NCBI RefSeq assembly: GCF_004799035.1
Contig: NZ_MWIO01000037.1
Span: 1 to 46,731, forward strand
Direction of reading: 5' to 3'
Origin: Rhodanobacter lindaniclasticus
GTDB lineage: Bacteria > Pseudomonadota > Gammaproteobacteria > Xanthomonadales > Rhodanobacteraceae
DNA length: 46,731 bases
Below the pieces are notes generated by a model. That model was not told the DNA's origin. It made no database searches and worked only from the letters and a program-made list of their open reading frames with translations. Both the position numbers and the translations under genes were made by a program. Position 1 is the stretch's first letter, and every line of letters starts with the position of its first letter. Positions 1 through 8,912 of the stretch are shown piece after piece.

Positions 1-284
1 AAAAAGCCGCCCTCACCCGGATCGTAATACCGCGCCTGCATGTAGACGAACCCCGACTCCGGATCGTTCACATGCCCGGTGTACCCCGGCCCATTCGGCA
101 CCGGATTCATGCTCGCCACGGCCGTGCCGTACGGCGCGTAGTCGTATGTGGCCAAGATGGTTCCGTTGGCATCTGCCTTGGCCAGCACCGTGCCCTGCGC
201 GTCGGTGTAGTAGTAGTGATGCGTGCCGGCATGGGCCAGGCTGGCCCATAGCGACAGGATCAACCACAGTGCCGCGATCTTCAT
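1..284 (-). CDS. RHS-core tip protein, second cassette (5' part only, runs off left edge)
   Basis: This reads MKIAALWLILSLWASLAHA, a signal peptide, then an RHS-associated core (YYYTDAQGT, DYAPYG, PGYTGHVNDPESG, ARYYDPGEGGF). It is nearly identical to the start of the complete tip protein at 1019-1954, at an offset of exactly 1661 bp. The toxin end lies beyond the window. Compared with the complete copy, the upstream ATG has become ACT and the AGGAGG ribosome site has become AAGTGG, so only the inner ATG at 284 is left and it has no clear ribosome site. It may be a silent or poorly translated orphan cassette. The gene is clearly related to its neighbour; whether it is still expressed is uncertain. 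Confidence 0.8.
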   Translation of the reverse strand, partial: MKIAALWLILSLWASLAHAGTHHYYYTDAQGTVLAKADANGTILATYDYAPYGTAVASMNPVPNGPGYTGHVNDPESGFVYMQARYYDPGEGGF

Positions 285-305
285 GGTCGAAGTGCCTAGG
301 CCACT

Positions 306-380
306 TCAGTTACGAGCGACGATCGGTTTCACCGTGGCGCAGTACGGCGAGCACCCGCTTATGTTGCATGCCGCAGCGAA
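306..380 (-). pseudogene. Relic of the C-terminal end of the large RHS/Fn3 protein
   Basis: On the minus strand this stretch reads ACNISGCSPYCATVKPIVARN followed by TGA. The end of the intact large RHS protein reads ACNASGCSPYSATVTPTVVQN followed by TGA. The two stop codons are exactly 1661 bp apart, matching the offset of the two tip cassettes. Upstream (above about 380) the similarity fades. It is therefore a leftover of the Fn3 tail carried along with, or left behind by, insertion or duplication of a toxin cassette. Confidence 0.75.
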
Positions 381-473
381 TAGTCCATGGCTGCTGTTGA
401 AGTTTATGGCTTTACTGCCAGCAGTTCGCTCCGCGCACTACGCAATTTTCCCGCTTCCTCCGACACTTTATCC

Positions 474-1022
474 CTACAACTCCAATCCGAGCCGACTCAC
501 CAAAACCAAGTTCTGCTGGGTCGTTATTTTCTCGCTGTCGCTCCAGTGCTGTATTTTGATTGCAGTCAGTACACCAATTTTGTTGACTTCGTACTGGTAG
601 GTGAGCGCGGGCCCGCTGCCATCTGTACGGCTCACACAACCCGTTGTGGCAAGCCTAGGACAAACGGCCGAAGCATGGAACCCACCATTTGCAAGTCGCT
701 CTAGGTCTATTTTTATTCCAGCATCGTACGTAACCGAACTAAGCCGCTCTTTTGGAATGACAAATTTTAGGTAAGCAATGGACTTGCACCTGAAGCGCTT
801 CGAAGAGCAGTCTATGACACGCCCTGCAAACTGCGGCATATCGAGATTGTTATCTCGAATCGCATCGAGAGGCGTCCCAAGCCTGTACAGATCAGACTTG
901 ATACTAATAAAGTAGGACCCTCTTATATCAACATAACGAATCGGATCACTAATGCTCTTGATAGAATAGACCACACTCGAAGACATCATAAGTGTAGCGA
1001 GGATAACCGCAGTGGAATTCAT
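474..1022 (-). CDS. Putative exported immunity protein for the RHS tip toxin
   Basis: A 182-residue ORF whose ATG overlaps the TGA of the toxin gene (ATGA, 1019-1022), so the two are translationally coupled. The start MNSTAVILATLMMSSSVVYS looks like a signal peptide or membrane anchor. Two cysteine pairs (CSSKRFRC and CPRLATTGC) would suit disulfides in the periplasm. I do not recognise the family. Position directly behind a polymorphic toxin, small size and AT-rich composition unlike the flanking genes all fit an immunity gene acquired with its toxin. A longer reading from 1136 lies inside the toxin gene and was not chosen. The immunity role is inferred from context only. Confidence 0.65.
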   Translation of the reverse strand: MNSTAVILATLMMSSSVVYSIKSISDPIRYVDIRGSYFISIKSDLYRLGTPLDAIRDNNLDMPQFAGRVIDCSSKRFRCKSIAYLKFVIPKERLSSVTYDAGIKIDLERLANGGFHASAVCPRLATTGCVSRTDGSGPALTYQYEVNKIGVLTAIKIQHWSDSEKITTQQNLVLVSRLGLEL

Positions 1023-1954
1023 CGCTCCTCCAAAAGTTCGCTGGCAGCATCGTTGTAGGCTTTTTGATGCGCAGCCGGGTCCGTACCCAGTATTGGCAAT
1101 GCGTTGCCAAAGCCGCGCAACTCTTCTACGCTCCAATGAATTCCCTCATGCAAAAATTCCACTGATCTGGTTCGATCTGCATTACCATATCGCGTATTAT
1201 GGGCAGGATTTATTCCCGATTTGTTTATATATGTATAATATCGATTGGGCGAATACATAGCTCCGAAGCTATGCCCGTTGGGATCAACAACCATCGATCT
1301 TCCAGCAAGGTTCTGCGCCACCTTGGCACCCGATATTTTGAATGTAAACGTACTTCCGCCGCTCCTGACCGAAATCGATACGGTTTTCCCCGAGGAAGCT
1401 GCTGCGTTCACACCGTTCGTAAGCGACCTCTCTACTCCGGCGTATGCCTTATGATCGGCCGCATTCGCCGGCCTAACCCCAACAATCCCCCTTACTTTAG
1501 TGACAATGTAGTCGATTTGGCACGAATAAGTGCCTCCCGATCCGCTGCGTTTGCAGGTTGTTCCCGTTGGATCAAAATTTGTGTACGGACTGTTGTTAGC
1601 ATAAACATAGCGATTTTGCCCAAACACATTCCCTGGAGTGAGGCCCATCGGATCGACACTCAAGAATCGCCCCGCCGCCGGGTCGTAATACCTCGCCTGC
1701 ATATAGACGAATCCCGACTCCGGATCATTCACATGCCCTGTATACCCCGGTCCGTTCGGCGCCGGACTCATGTTCATCACCGCTGTGCCGTACGGCGCGT
1801 AGTCGTATGTGGCCACGATGGCTCCGTTGGCATCGGCCTTGGCCAGCACCGTGCCCTGCACGTCGGTGTAGTAGTAGTGATGCGTGCCGGCATGGGTCAG
1901 GCCGGCCCATAGCGACAGGATCAACCACAGTGCCGCGATCTTCATGGTCGACAT
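1019..1954 (-). CDS. Secreted RHS-core protein with C-terminal HExxH metalloprotease-like toxin domain
   Basis: A 311-residue protein. Residues 1-22 are a signal peptide (start MSTMKIAALW, end THA). Residues 24-130 are a typical RHS-associated core: YYYTDVQGT, DYAPYG, GFVYMQARYYDPAAGRFLS, DPMGL at 101-105, and NRYVYANNSP. Residues 130-311 are a variable C-terminal domain with H269-E-G-I-H273, the zincin HExxH motif; H296 or a later acidic residue could be the third ligand. The start at 1954 is supported by GAGGAGG seven bases upstream, directly overlapping the stop of the large RHS gene. Polymorphic toxins of the Rhs class carry such variable tips. Protease activity is inferred from the motif only. 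Confidence 0.8.
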   Translation of the reverse strand: MSTMKIAALWLILSLWAGLTHAGTHHYYYTDVQGTVLAKADANGAIVATYDYAPYGTAVMNMSPAPNGPGYTGHVNDPESGFVYMQARYYDPAAGRFLSVDPMGLTPGNVFGQNRYVYANNSPYTNFDPTGTTCKRSGSGGTYSCQIDYIVTKVRGIVGVRPANAADHKAYAGVERSLTNGVNAAASSGKTVSISVRSGGSTFTFKISGAKVAQNLAGRSMVVDPNGHSFGAMYSPNRYYTYINKSGINPAHNTRYGNADRTRSVEFLHEGIHWSVEELRGFGNALPILGTDPAAHQKAYNDAASELLEER

Positions 1955-2041
1955 GCCGGGGCCTCCTCAATTCTGAACCACGGTCGGCGTCACCGTAGCG
2001 CTGTAGGGCGAGCATCCGCTCGCATTGCAGGCCTGCACGGA
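1662..2041. repeat. Copy 2 (intact) of the direct duplication
   Basis: This is the partner of 1-380 at an offset of 1661 bp. It spans the last codons of the large RHS protein, the 12-base gap containing the GAGGAGG ribosome site, and the signal peptide plus RHS core of the tip gene. The shared block would allow homologous recombination to swap or delete the toxin-immunity segment lying between the copies. Confidence 0.8.
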
Positions 2042-5000
2042 AACGGCATATCCCACGCCAGCGACAATGAATGGGGGAACTGACGTCGCGCTGCTGGATT
2101 TCGTGGAGCAGGTCCCGCCGTTCTGGCAGTACTGCAAGGTGTAGCTCGTGGCTCCGGCCGATGCGTTCCACGTGGCGCTCATTTGGTAGGCATAACGGCG
2201 GGCCTGGGGCGAGACGGTTCCCGCCGCCTGGCTCAATGCACCTGACAGATCATAGACATCAACGGTGGCACTGAGGCCCGTGGGTACAGCCGGAACCAGC
2301 ACGACCGTCGTGGTTGCGGTACTGCTCCACGGCCCGCAGCCACCCGGATTGCAGGCCTGCACGCGATAGTCATAGTTGCCGTTGCCCTTGCCGCTGATCG
2401 CCCTGCTGGTCGCGCTTCCCGTCTGGATCGAGACCCAACTGCCGCCGTTGACTTGCTCCTGCAGGGTGTAGCTGGTTGCCGCCGTCACCGTTCCCCAGCT
2501 CACCGTGTAGCTGCCGGAGGAACTGCTGGCCGGGACATTGAGGGTGGGCGTGGTCGCCGGCGGGATCGTGACGGTCACTGCGCTGCTGGTCCTGTACGCA
2601 CTGCAGCCACTCGCGTTGCACGCCTGCACCCGGTAGGTGTAACTGCCGCTCGTCGTCACCGCACGCGTACTGCTGGTGGCTGCGCCTGCATACACGCCAC
2701 CCCAGCTGCCCGCGCCGAGGCGCTGCTGCAACGTGTAACTGGTCGCCGTGGCGCTGGCTGCCCAGCTCACCGCAATGCTGCCGCTACTGGTGGCAGGCAC
2801 TGTGATGCTCGCCGGTACCGCAGGGGGCAGTAGCACCGTGGTGGCACCGGTACCGCTCCACGGGCCACAACCGCCGACGTTGCACGCCTGTACCCGGTAG
2901 CCATAGCTGCCGTTGCCTTTGCCACTGATCGTCTTGCTGGTGGCGCTGCCCGTCTGGATCGTGCTCCAGGCGCCGCCGTTGACCTGTTCCTGCAAGGTGT
3001 AGCTGGTGGCCGTACCTACCGCGCCCCAACTGACCGTGTAACCACCATTGGAACTGTTGGCGGGAGTGCTGACGGTCGGCGCAGTAGCCGGTGGATGCGT
3101 CACGATCAGGATGGCGTTGCCGGGCGTCCAGGCGCTGCAGCCATACGTATTGCAGGCCTGCACATGGAAGCTGTAGCTGCCGTTGGCCAAGCCGGACACG
3201 GTCGTACCGGTGCCGCTACCGTTGTAGATGCCGGCCCAACTGGTACCGCCGTTGCTGCTCTGTTCGACCACGTAGCGGGTCGCGAGGCTGGATACACCCC
3301 AGCCCAGCGTGGCGCTGCCATTGCTGCTGCTGGCCGGCACGGTCAGACCGGTCGGTGCCGCCGGTATCACCCCGTAGGTCGTGTCCACGGTCACCGCGTC
3401 GGAAACCGCCCAACCGCGAGTTCCGTAAACGTTCCTGGCCGAGACCTGGTAGGTATAGCTGCCGCTGGCGATACCCGGACGAGAGATCGCCGTTGCCGCC
3501 GTGTTGCTGGCGATCGTGGCCCAGCTACCACCATCCAGGCGTTCTTGCACATCGTAGCCACTGGCACCGGCCGAGGCGGTCCAGCTCACCGTATAAGTGC
3601 CGTTGATCGTGCCTCCGGGAACACTCACTGCCGGCATGGCAGGGCGCACGCCCACGGTGGCCGAGGTAATCCAGGCGCCGCAGGTGGTGCCCACGCAGCC
3701 TTCCGCGCGATAGGTGTAGCCGCCACCGGCCTTGCCGCTCAGCGTCTTGCTTGCCGCGCCGCCACTATAGACCGTGGCCCATGCACCACCATTGGCGCTT
3801 TCCTGCAGAAGGTAGCCCGTCGCCCCCGGCACCGCTCCCCAGCTTACCGTGTAGTTGCCATCGTTGGGATTGGCGTCGAAGCCGATCGTGGCCGGCGTCC
3901 CAAGCACCACCTCCTCGTTGTCACCGACCAGTTTGCCGCCAAGATAGATAAAACTGGTGCTCAGCGCGCTGGCTGGCGCCCACTGAAACATCAGCTGGCC
4001 AGCCTGGTTGTAGAAGTAGTACGTCGTGGCTCCGCCAACCGTTTTCGACACGCGCCGCCCGGCAGCATCGTAGGCATAACTGCCGCCCCCGACGATTTGA
4101 GTCAACTGATTCTTCTGGTCGAACACCAGCGCCGTGGCGTTCTTGCCGATGACGTTGCCGCGGTTGTCGTAGCGATAGCTGGCAAGCGTACTGGCACCAT
4201 CGGTGATACTGGCCAGCTTGTTGGTGACGTCGTAGTGATACGTGGAAGTCTGGCTACCGGTCTTCAGTGTACGCAGGTTGTTGAGTGCGTCGTAGGTATA
4301 GACCTGGTTGCCCCACAGAGCCGTCGCATTGGCGCTGGTCAGCCGGTTCAGTCCGTCGTAGCCGAACGATTTGTTGCGTGGACCTCCCGCCAGGTCGGCC
4401 ACCGAGGTGATGTTGCCGTTGGCGTCGTAGTCCAGATCTTCACTCAATCGCACCATGCTGCCCGCGCCATAGCTGAAGTTGCGAAGCAGTTGGCGCGCGT
4501 TCTGTTCGGCCACGTACCCCGTGCCATTGGCGAAGGCAAACTGGGCAATCTGCCCATCCGGGAAATAGCCGACACCGGTTGCATAACCGCCAGCCTGGGT
4601 CGGGCGACCCAGCGCGTCGGGGGCATAGCTGACGCTTTCACCGTCCGGGTAGTGGATCAGGCTGAGGTTGCCGTAGGCATCGTGGACGTAGCCAATGACC
4701 CAGGCGTCTTGACCGACCAATTGCAACGTCTCGCGGGTGAGCGCGCCGCGATAGTTGTACTTGCCGCTCCAGGAGCTGATACCCGACACCCCGCTGGTGA
4801 GTCGGCCCACCGGGTCGTAGTCGTAACTGGTGCTTTGCGTGCCCGTACCCACCGGCGGCAGGATCGTCTTCAGCCGGTTCATCGCGTCATAGCTGCGCGT
4901 GGTCACGTTCGTCGACTGCGCAAGCTCCGGATGGCAGTTGCCATCATTGCCCAGCGTGGCCCCGGTGACGCTCCACGCCAGATTGTTGGCGCCGTCATAC

Positions 5001-8000
5001 CCCATGACCTCGCTGCCGCTTTCCGGCTCGTCAATACGGCAGAGACGGTGGTAGCCGTCGTACACCAACGTCTTGGTGAGACTGTTGGTCTCGGTGCCGT
5101 ATGGACCCCATTGCCTGATTGACAGAGGGTTCCCGTATGGATCACGCGAGATGGCTTGGGCAATACCCTCCGGGGCCTGCACGAGGATCGGTACGTCGTA
5201 GCTGGGCGAGTCGAATACCTGATAGCTGGTGGTGGTGACATTCGTCTTGGGGTCGGTAACCCGCTGGCGAGCGCCAGACAGGGGAGCATAGGCCGTAGTC
5301 AGCACGCCCAACTCGGAATCCTGCCTGGTCTGGTAGATCCTCCCCAACGCGTCATAGTCGGTCGCCACGCCCTTGATGCCCGCAGTGATCGGTGTTTGGG
5401 TGAAGGTGAGCGCCGTGGCGCTCGGGTAAGCACGGAAGACTTTCAGACCCTTGGCATCATAGGTCGTCAAGGTGCTCGCCTGCACCGCACTGCCAATGGC
5501 GCTGTCGCTCAGCACCGGACGCAGCATGGCGTCGTAGTACGTCACCGCGTTGGCGCTGCCGGTAGTTGTGGTGCGCCGCCAATGGTTGGCGGGCAATCCC
5601 CGCTCCGCGCCCGTGACGAAACTGTAGGTGAAGGTGGTCGGCAGCCAGGCCACTTCATCGCCGGACGGATACGTGATCCCGGTGATCCGCCCTACACTGT
5701 CGTAGTCATAACTGGTGGTGTGCCCGGCCTGGTCGGTGATCGACGCGATCTGGCCGAAGTCGTCCACCGACAACGCCTGCGATTTGCCGTCCGGGTAGCC
5801 GATCGCCTGCGGGATGCCGCGCTTGTAGTTGCCCAGGGTAGTGGTGTGGTTGTTGCCGTCGGTGAAGCTGGCCAGTTGGCCAGCGCCGTTGAACGTATAG
5901 TTCATCAGCGTCTGGCCAAAGTGAGCCCGCGACAGCAAGGTGTCGTTGCTCGTCTTGTACGTATTGCTCGACTCCACCTCGCCCGTGCTTACATTGGTCA
6001 CCGTCAACGGCAACCCGAGAACCCAGAGGTTGGTGTCGTTCCGGTAAGCGATGGCCTCTTCGATCGCCGCCTGCCCGCTGACCGAACTGAAGCGCTTGGT
6101 TCGAGTCACCTGGGCGTACTGGTCAAAGGCTTCCGCCTGCCAGGTGTAGGCATCGCCGTCCTGGGCGATGACACGAAGATTCATCGGCGAATACTTGGTC
6201 AGCTGGGCGACATTCACGTTGGTGAGAAAACTGGTGCCCGCCACTGTGGGAAGTGGCGCCGTCGTCGGGGCCGCGTAGCCATAGTCTTCACTGCGCAGGA
6301 GCACCGAGGAACCCGCCGCACCCGCATAGAACTCGGTGCGAAGCAATCGACTCTCGGTGATATCGAGCCGATTGCTGAAAATGCGGCGAACCGTGCTGCC
6401 ATCCGGAGCCACCACGTCCGTCCAGATGGTGGTGGGACAGTTGCCCGTGCAGGTGTACCAACTGTCATTGGGTGACGAGTACTGGTAAAGCCACGTGCTG
6501 GCAGGTATGCCCGCTCCCGAGAACACCACCCGGGTCGTCGTCAAGCTGTACCACTCTTTCGGAAAAGTCGAGTAGCTCCCGCTGGTACTCGGTCCCCTGG
6601 TGTCCATGCCACGACAGATCTCGCCCACGTAAGAGCGGCCATGTTTCCGCCCCTCCAATGTGAACTGGCCCACCAGCCCGGACGGATGCGTGATGGTGCC
6701 CGTGACAGGCCCGAGATCCGTCGGCACGGCCAACGTTTCGCAACTGCTATATGAACTGCTGTTTCGCAACATGGCGCTCTGCAATGCAGCCATGTCGTAA
6801 TGCCAATGGCTGCTGTCGGGCAATTTCACATCGACAAGCGAGGAGCCGTCCGTGTTGTATGTGTAGAGCCATGTTCTTGGCATACCAGAGGCTGGCTGCA
6901 GAGTTACTGCTTGAACACGGGACGTGCCAGCCACGTATGCCACGCTCAAGGCACGGCCATCGCTTGCCGTGATTCCCGTAAGAAGGCCGTTGCTGTCGTA
7001 GCTGTAGTTGAGCGTGTTGCCAAAGCGGTCCTGAACCTTGGTGACCAGGAGCACACCCAAGCCCCTCACGATGGAGTCTTTGACCGTAGCCGCATGCGCG
7101 CTGGATGATCCGGACAGGAGACTGATGAGCCCATCAACGGAAGCATCGGCAAATCGCTGAAAGGACGACTGTGGAGGCGACAGTCCCGCATCGCCAGCCG
7201 ACAGTTGTCGCGACATGCCATCCGCAGGTCGGTACACGAGATAATCGAACCAATACAAGGTTCCATCCGGCGCATGGCCAAGAAAGCCCTCTCCGGGCTG
7301 TCCGTTCGCGGTCGTCGGGAGGCAACTGAAGCGCCAGTGCTCCTTGGTCACGGCCGGATAGGTGCTTTTGGTGGCCGAGTCGGCATTGGCCAACACGTCC
7401 TGGCCACCTTCTCCGGGCATGAGCAGGTGGTAACCCTTCCACCAATCGTAGGGATCCCAGAACTCCAGGTCGGGATCGCCCAAGTGGCGCACGACACTCG
7501 GCGGAGCGGTGAAATTGGTGCAGCGCGCGTTGACGTCGGCGCTTGGATTGCCGCTCGTATCCCCCGTGTTGTCGGTCTGCCAGCCATTGATTCGCTGAAG
7601 ATTTCCCGCGGCACTCACGTTCCACATGGCTACCCCGGTGGGATTGTCCGCAGTCGGCTGTCTCCCCGCCGTCAGGGTTTCCAAGTGCGGCACTTCGAGT
7701 TCCCATCCGCCGAACACGGGTTCAGCCGCACCATGAATCGGCGAGTTTCCGTAAACCTCGAATCGCCTGATCAACTGCAATGCAGGACCATTGCCAGACA
7801 AGCTGATGTCGGTTTGGGTGAACGACAATGAGCCGTCATAGAGGCTGACGTTTTCGCCGAACGGATGCTCGCCCAAGGGCTGCATGTCCTGGTTGACCCG
7901 GATCAGCTTCCTGTATTCGTCTTCGGGACTGGCCGCATGGACGAGCGATGCGAATGAGCTGAGCAGCACGACCCACAGGCAGATTCCTTGCCGCGTGATA

Positions 8001-8005
8001 CGCAT
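1967..8005 (-). CDS. Large secreted RHS/YD-repeat protein with C-terminal Fn3-like repeats
   Basis: A 2012-residue protein starting MRITRQGICLWVVLLSSFAS, a Sec signal peptide ending LVHA. The ATG at 8005 has AGGGGA upstream; the frame stays open to 8134 but that part lacks a ribosome site. After an N-terminal RHS-like segment (LYDGSLSFTQTDISLSGNGP) come many YD repeats such as YDYDSVGRI, YDYDPVGRLT, LDYDANGNIT and YDNRGNVIG, up to FIYLGGKLVGDNEE near residue 1355. Seven Fn3-like repeats of about 90 residues follow (motif YTVSWGAV...SYTLQEQVNGG...YRVQACN). Normal Rhs proteins continue from YLGG into the core; here the core is on the next gene. Role inferred: secreted shell or carrier for the downstream tip. 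Confidence 0.85.
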   Translation of the reverse strand: MRITRQGICLWVVLLSSFASLVHAASPEDEYRKLIRVNQDMQPLGEHPFGENVSLYDGSLSFTQTDISLSGNGPALQLIRRFEVYGNSPIHGAAEPVFGGWELEVPHLETLTAGRQPTADNPTGVAMWNVSAAGNLQRINGWQTDNTGDTSGNPSADVNARCTNFTAPPSVVRHLGDPDLEFWDPYDWWKGYHLLMPGEGGQDVLANADSATKSTYPAVTKEHWRFSCLPTTANGQPGEGFLGHAPDGTLYWFDYLVYRPADGMSRQLSAGDAGLSPPQSSFQRFADASVDGLISLLSGSSSAHAATVKDSIVRGLGVLLVTKVQDRFGNTLNYSYDSNGLLTGITASDGRALSVAYVAGTSRVQAVTLQPASGMPRTWLYTYNTDGSSLVDVKLPDSSHWHYDMAALQSAMLRNSSSYSSCETLAVPTDLGPVTGTITHPSGLVGQFTLEGRKHGRSYVGEICRGMDTRGPSTSGSYSTFPKEWYSLTTTRVVFSGAGIPASTWLYQYSSPNDSWYTCTGNCPTTIWTDVVAPDGSTVRRIFSNRLDITESRLLRTEFYAGAAGSSVLLRSEDYGYAAPTTAPLPTVAGTSFLTNVNVAQLTKYSPMNLRVIAQDGDAYTWQAEAFDQYAQVTRTKRFSSVSGQAAIEEAIAYRNDTNLWVLGLPLTVTNVSTGEVESSNTYKTSNDTLLSRAHFGQTLMNYTFNGAGQLASFTDGNNHTTTLGNYKRGIPQAIGYPDGKSQALSVDDFGQIASITDQAGHTTSYDYDSVGRITGITYPSGDEVAWLPTTFTYSFVTGAERGLPANHWRRTTTTGSANAVTYYDAMLRPVLSDSAIGSAVQASTLTTYDAKGLKVFRAYPSATALTFTQTPITAGIKGVATDYDALGRIYQTRQDSELGVLTTAYAPLSGARQRVTDPKTNVTTTSYQVFDSPSYDVPILVQAPEGIAQAISRDPYGNPLSIRQWGPYGTETNSLTKTLVYDGYHRLCRIDEPESGSEVMGYDGANNLAWSVTGATLGNDGNCHPELAQSTNVTTRSYDAMNRLKTILPPVGTGTQSTSYDYDPVGRLTSGVSGISSWSGKYNYRGALTRETLQLVGQDAWVIGYVHDAYGNLSLIHYPDGESVSYAPDALGRPTQAGGYATGVGYFPDGQIAQFAFANGTGYVAEQNARQLLRNFSYGAGSMVRLSEDLDYDANGNITSVADLAGGPRNKSFGYDGLNRLTSANATALWGNQVYTYDALNNLRTLKTGSQTSTYHYDVTNKLASITDGASTLASYRYDNRGNVIGKNATALVFDQKNQLTQIVGGGSYAYDAAGRRVSKTVGGATTYYFYNQAGQLMFQWAPASALSTSFIYLGGKLVGDNEEVVLGTPATIGFDANPNDGNYTVSWGAVPGATGYLLQESANGGAWATVYSGGAASKTLSGKAGGGYTYRAEGCVGTTCGAWITSATVGVRPAMPAVSVPGGTINGTYTVSWTASAGASGYDVQERLDGGSWATIASNTAATAISRPGIASGSYTYQVSARNVYGTRGWAVSDAVTVDTTYGVIPAAPTGLTVPASSSNGSATLGWGVSSLATRYVVEQSSNGGTSWAGIYNGSGTGTTVSGLANGSYSFHVQACNTYGCSAWTPGNAILIVTHPPATAPTVSTPANSSNGGYTVSWGAVGTATSYTLQEQVNGGAWSTIQTGSATSKTISGKGNGSYGYRVQACNVGGCGPWSGTGATTVLLPPAVPASITVPATSSGSIAVSWAASATATSYTLQQRLGAGSWGGVYAGAATSSTRAVTTSGSYTYRVQACNASGCSAYRTSSAVTVTIPPATTPTLNVPASSSSGSYTVSWGTVTAATSYTLQEQVNGGSWVSIQTGSATSRAISGKGNGNYDYRVQACNPGGCGPWSSTATTTVVLVPAVPTGLSATVDVYDLSGALSQAAGTVSPQARRYAYQMSATWNASAGATSYTLQYCQNGGTCSTKSSSATSVPPFIVAGVGYAVSVQACNASGCSPYSATVTPTVVQN
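2285..3085 (-). repeat. Near-identical Fn3 repeat units inside the RHS gene
   Basis: Fn3-like units 4 and 6 share long blocks (SYTLQEQVNGG, IQTGSATS, SGKGNG, YRVQACN, GGCGPWS), with a different unit between them. The DNA is correspondingly similar, which makes slippage or unequal crossing-over within the tail likely. The remaining units are more diverged versions of the same motif. Confidence 0.6.
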
Positions 8006-8197
8006 CGTATTTTCCCCTGTGCCCGGCTCGACGCTCGGGCGTGTCGCGGAGGCTCTTCCTGGAAGAATCGGGTTGTCAATAGGAATTTTTCCGGACGCTC
8101 CAGTCCGGGCAGGTTTTGTGCGCGACCGGCGCAAGAACCGGATAGCGGGCCGCGCCCGGCGCTGCCAGAGTTTGCGTCCCCCTCACCGGAGTTGCCC

Positions 8198-8839
8198 ATG
8201 CTCACCCTGTACGATTATCTGCCCTCGCAGAACGCCTGGAAGGTGCGCCAGTTGCTGCATCATCTCGGACGGGCGTACCGCACGGTGGAGGTCAGCATCT
8301 TCGAGGGCGAGGGGCGCAGCGAAAGCTACCTGCGCGTCAGCCCGACCGGCACGGTGCCGGCGATCGAGCTGGACGACGGCCGCACGCTGGCGGAATCGAA
8401 CGCGATCCTGATGTACCTGGCTGACGGCACGCCGTACGTGCCGGGTGATGCGTTCGGCCGCGCCAAGGTGCAGCAGTGGCTGCATTTCGAGCAGGAGCGG
8501 GTGGAGTCGGTGCTCGGCGCGCTGCGCCACTGGACGCTGACCGGCAAGCTGGTGCGCCGTCCGCCCGCGCTGGTCGAAGCCAAGCGCCAGGCCGCGGCGC
8601 GCACACTGGAGATCCTGGAGCGCGAGCTGTCGGGCCGCAACTTCATCGCTGGCGAGCGTTACAGCATCGCCGACATCGCGCTCTTCGCCTACGGAAGTCG
8701 CGCGGCCGAGGCGGACTTCGCGCTGGACGGATATTCCGCGATCCGCGCCTGGATCGCGCGGGTGGAGGCGCAGCCGGGCTTTCTCGCCACCATGCATCCC
8801 TACGCGAGCGACCCGCATTCGGTGCGCGAGCTGCCCTGA
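8198..8839 (+). CDS. Glutathione S-transferase family protein
   Basis: A 213-residue soluble protein. The N-terminal thioredoxin-like half starts LTLYDYLPSQNAWKVRQLL and includes the glutathione-contact segments TGTVPAIELDDG and LAESNAILMYLAD, typical of bacterial GSTs. The C-terminal helical half includes the N-capping-box motif YSIADIALFAY. ATG 8198 was chosen because residue numbering then matches the family; the frame is open further upstream, but that part is not GST-like. It is divergent from the RHS gene, with 192 bases between the starts. Expected role is glutathione conjugation or reduction; the substrate is unknown. Confidence 0.88.
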   Translation: MLTLYDYLPSQNAWKVRQLLHHLGRAYRTVEVSIFEGEGRSESYLRVSPTGTVPAIELDDGRTLAESNAILMYLADGTPYVPGDAFGRAKVQQWLHFEQERVESVLGALRHWTLTGKLVRRPPALVEAKRQAAARTLEILERELSGRNFIAGERYSIADIALFAYGSRAAEADFALDGYSAIRAWIARVEAQPGFLATMHPYASDPHSVRELP

Positions 8840-8912
8840 GCTTCTGTCACAGGCGGTACCCGTCGGCGCGGTGGCATACTCGGGGTTTCCCGGCCCGAGA
8901 GACCTCCCGCCC

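Larger units (their letters stand above)
1..380. repeat. Copy 1 of a direct duplication (Fn3 tail end plus tip signal peptide and RHS core)
   Basis: Positions 1-380 align with 1662-2041 without any visible insertion or deletion, at an offset of 1661 bp. The match covers the end of the Fn3 tail, the gap between genes, and the signal peptide and RHS core of the tip protein. Similarity is strongest in the core and weakest at the Fn3 end. The partner copy is intact; this one shows a decayed start region. Confidence 0.8.

Noticed and set aside
3095..5122. Plus-strand frame of 675 codons inside the RHS gene
   Set aside because: It mirrors the repetitive RHS/Fn3 coding sequence; low-complexity translation, no domain.
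8006..8197. TTGACA on the minus strand (about 8072-8077) as -35 of the RHS promoter
   Set aside because: No acceptable -10 box lies 16-18 bases downstream, so no promoter was called.
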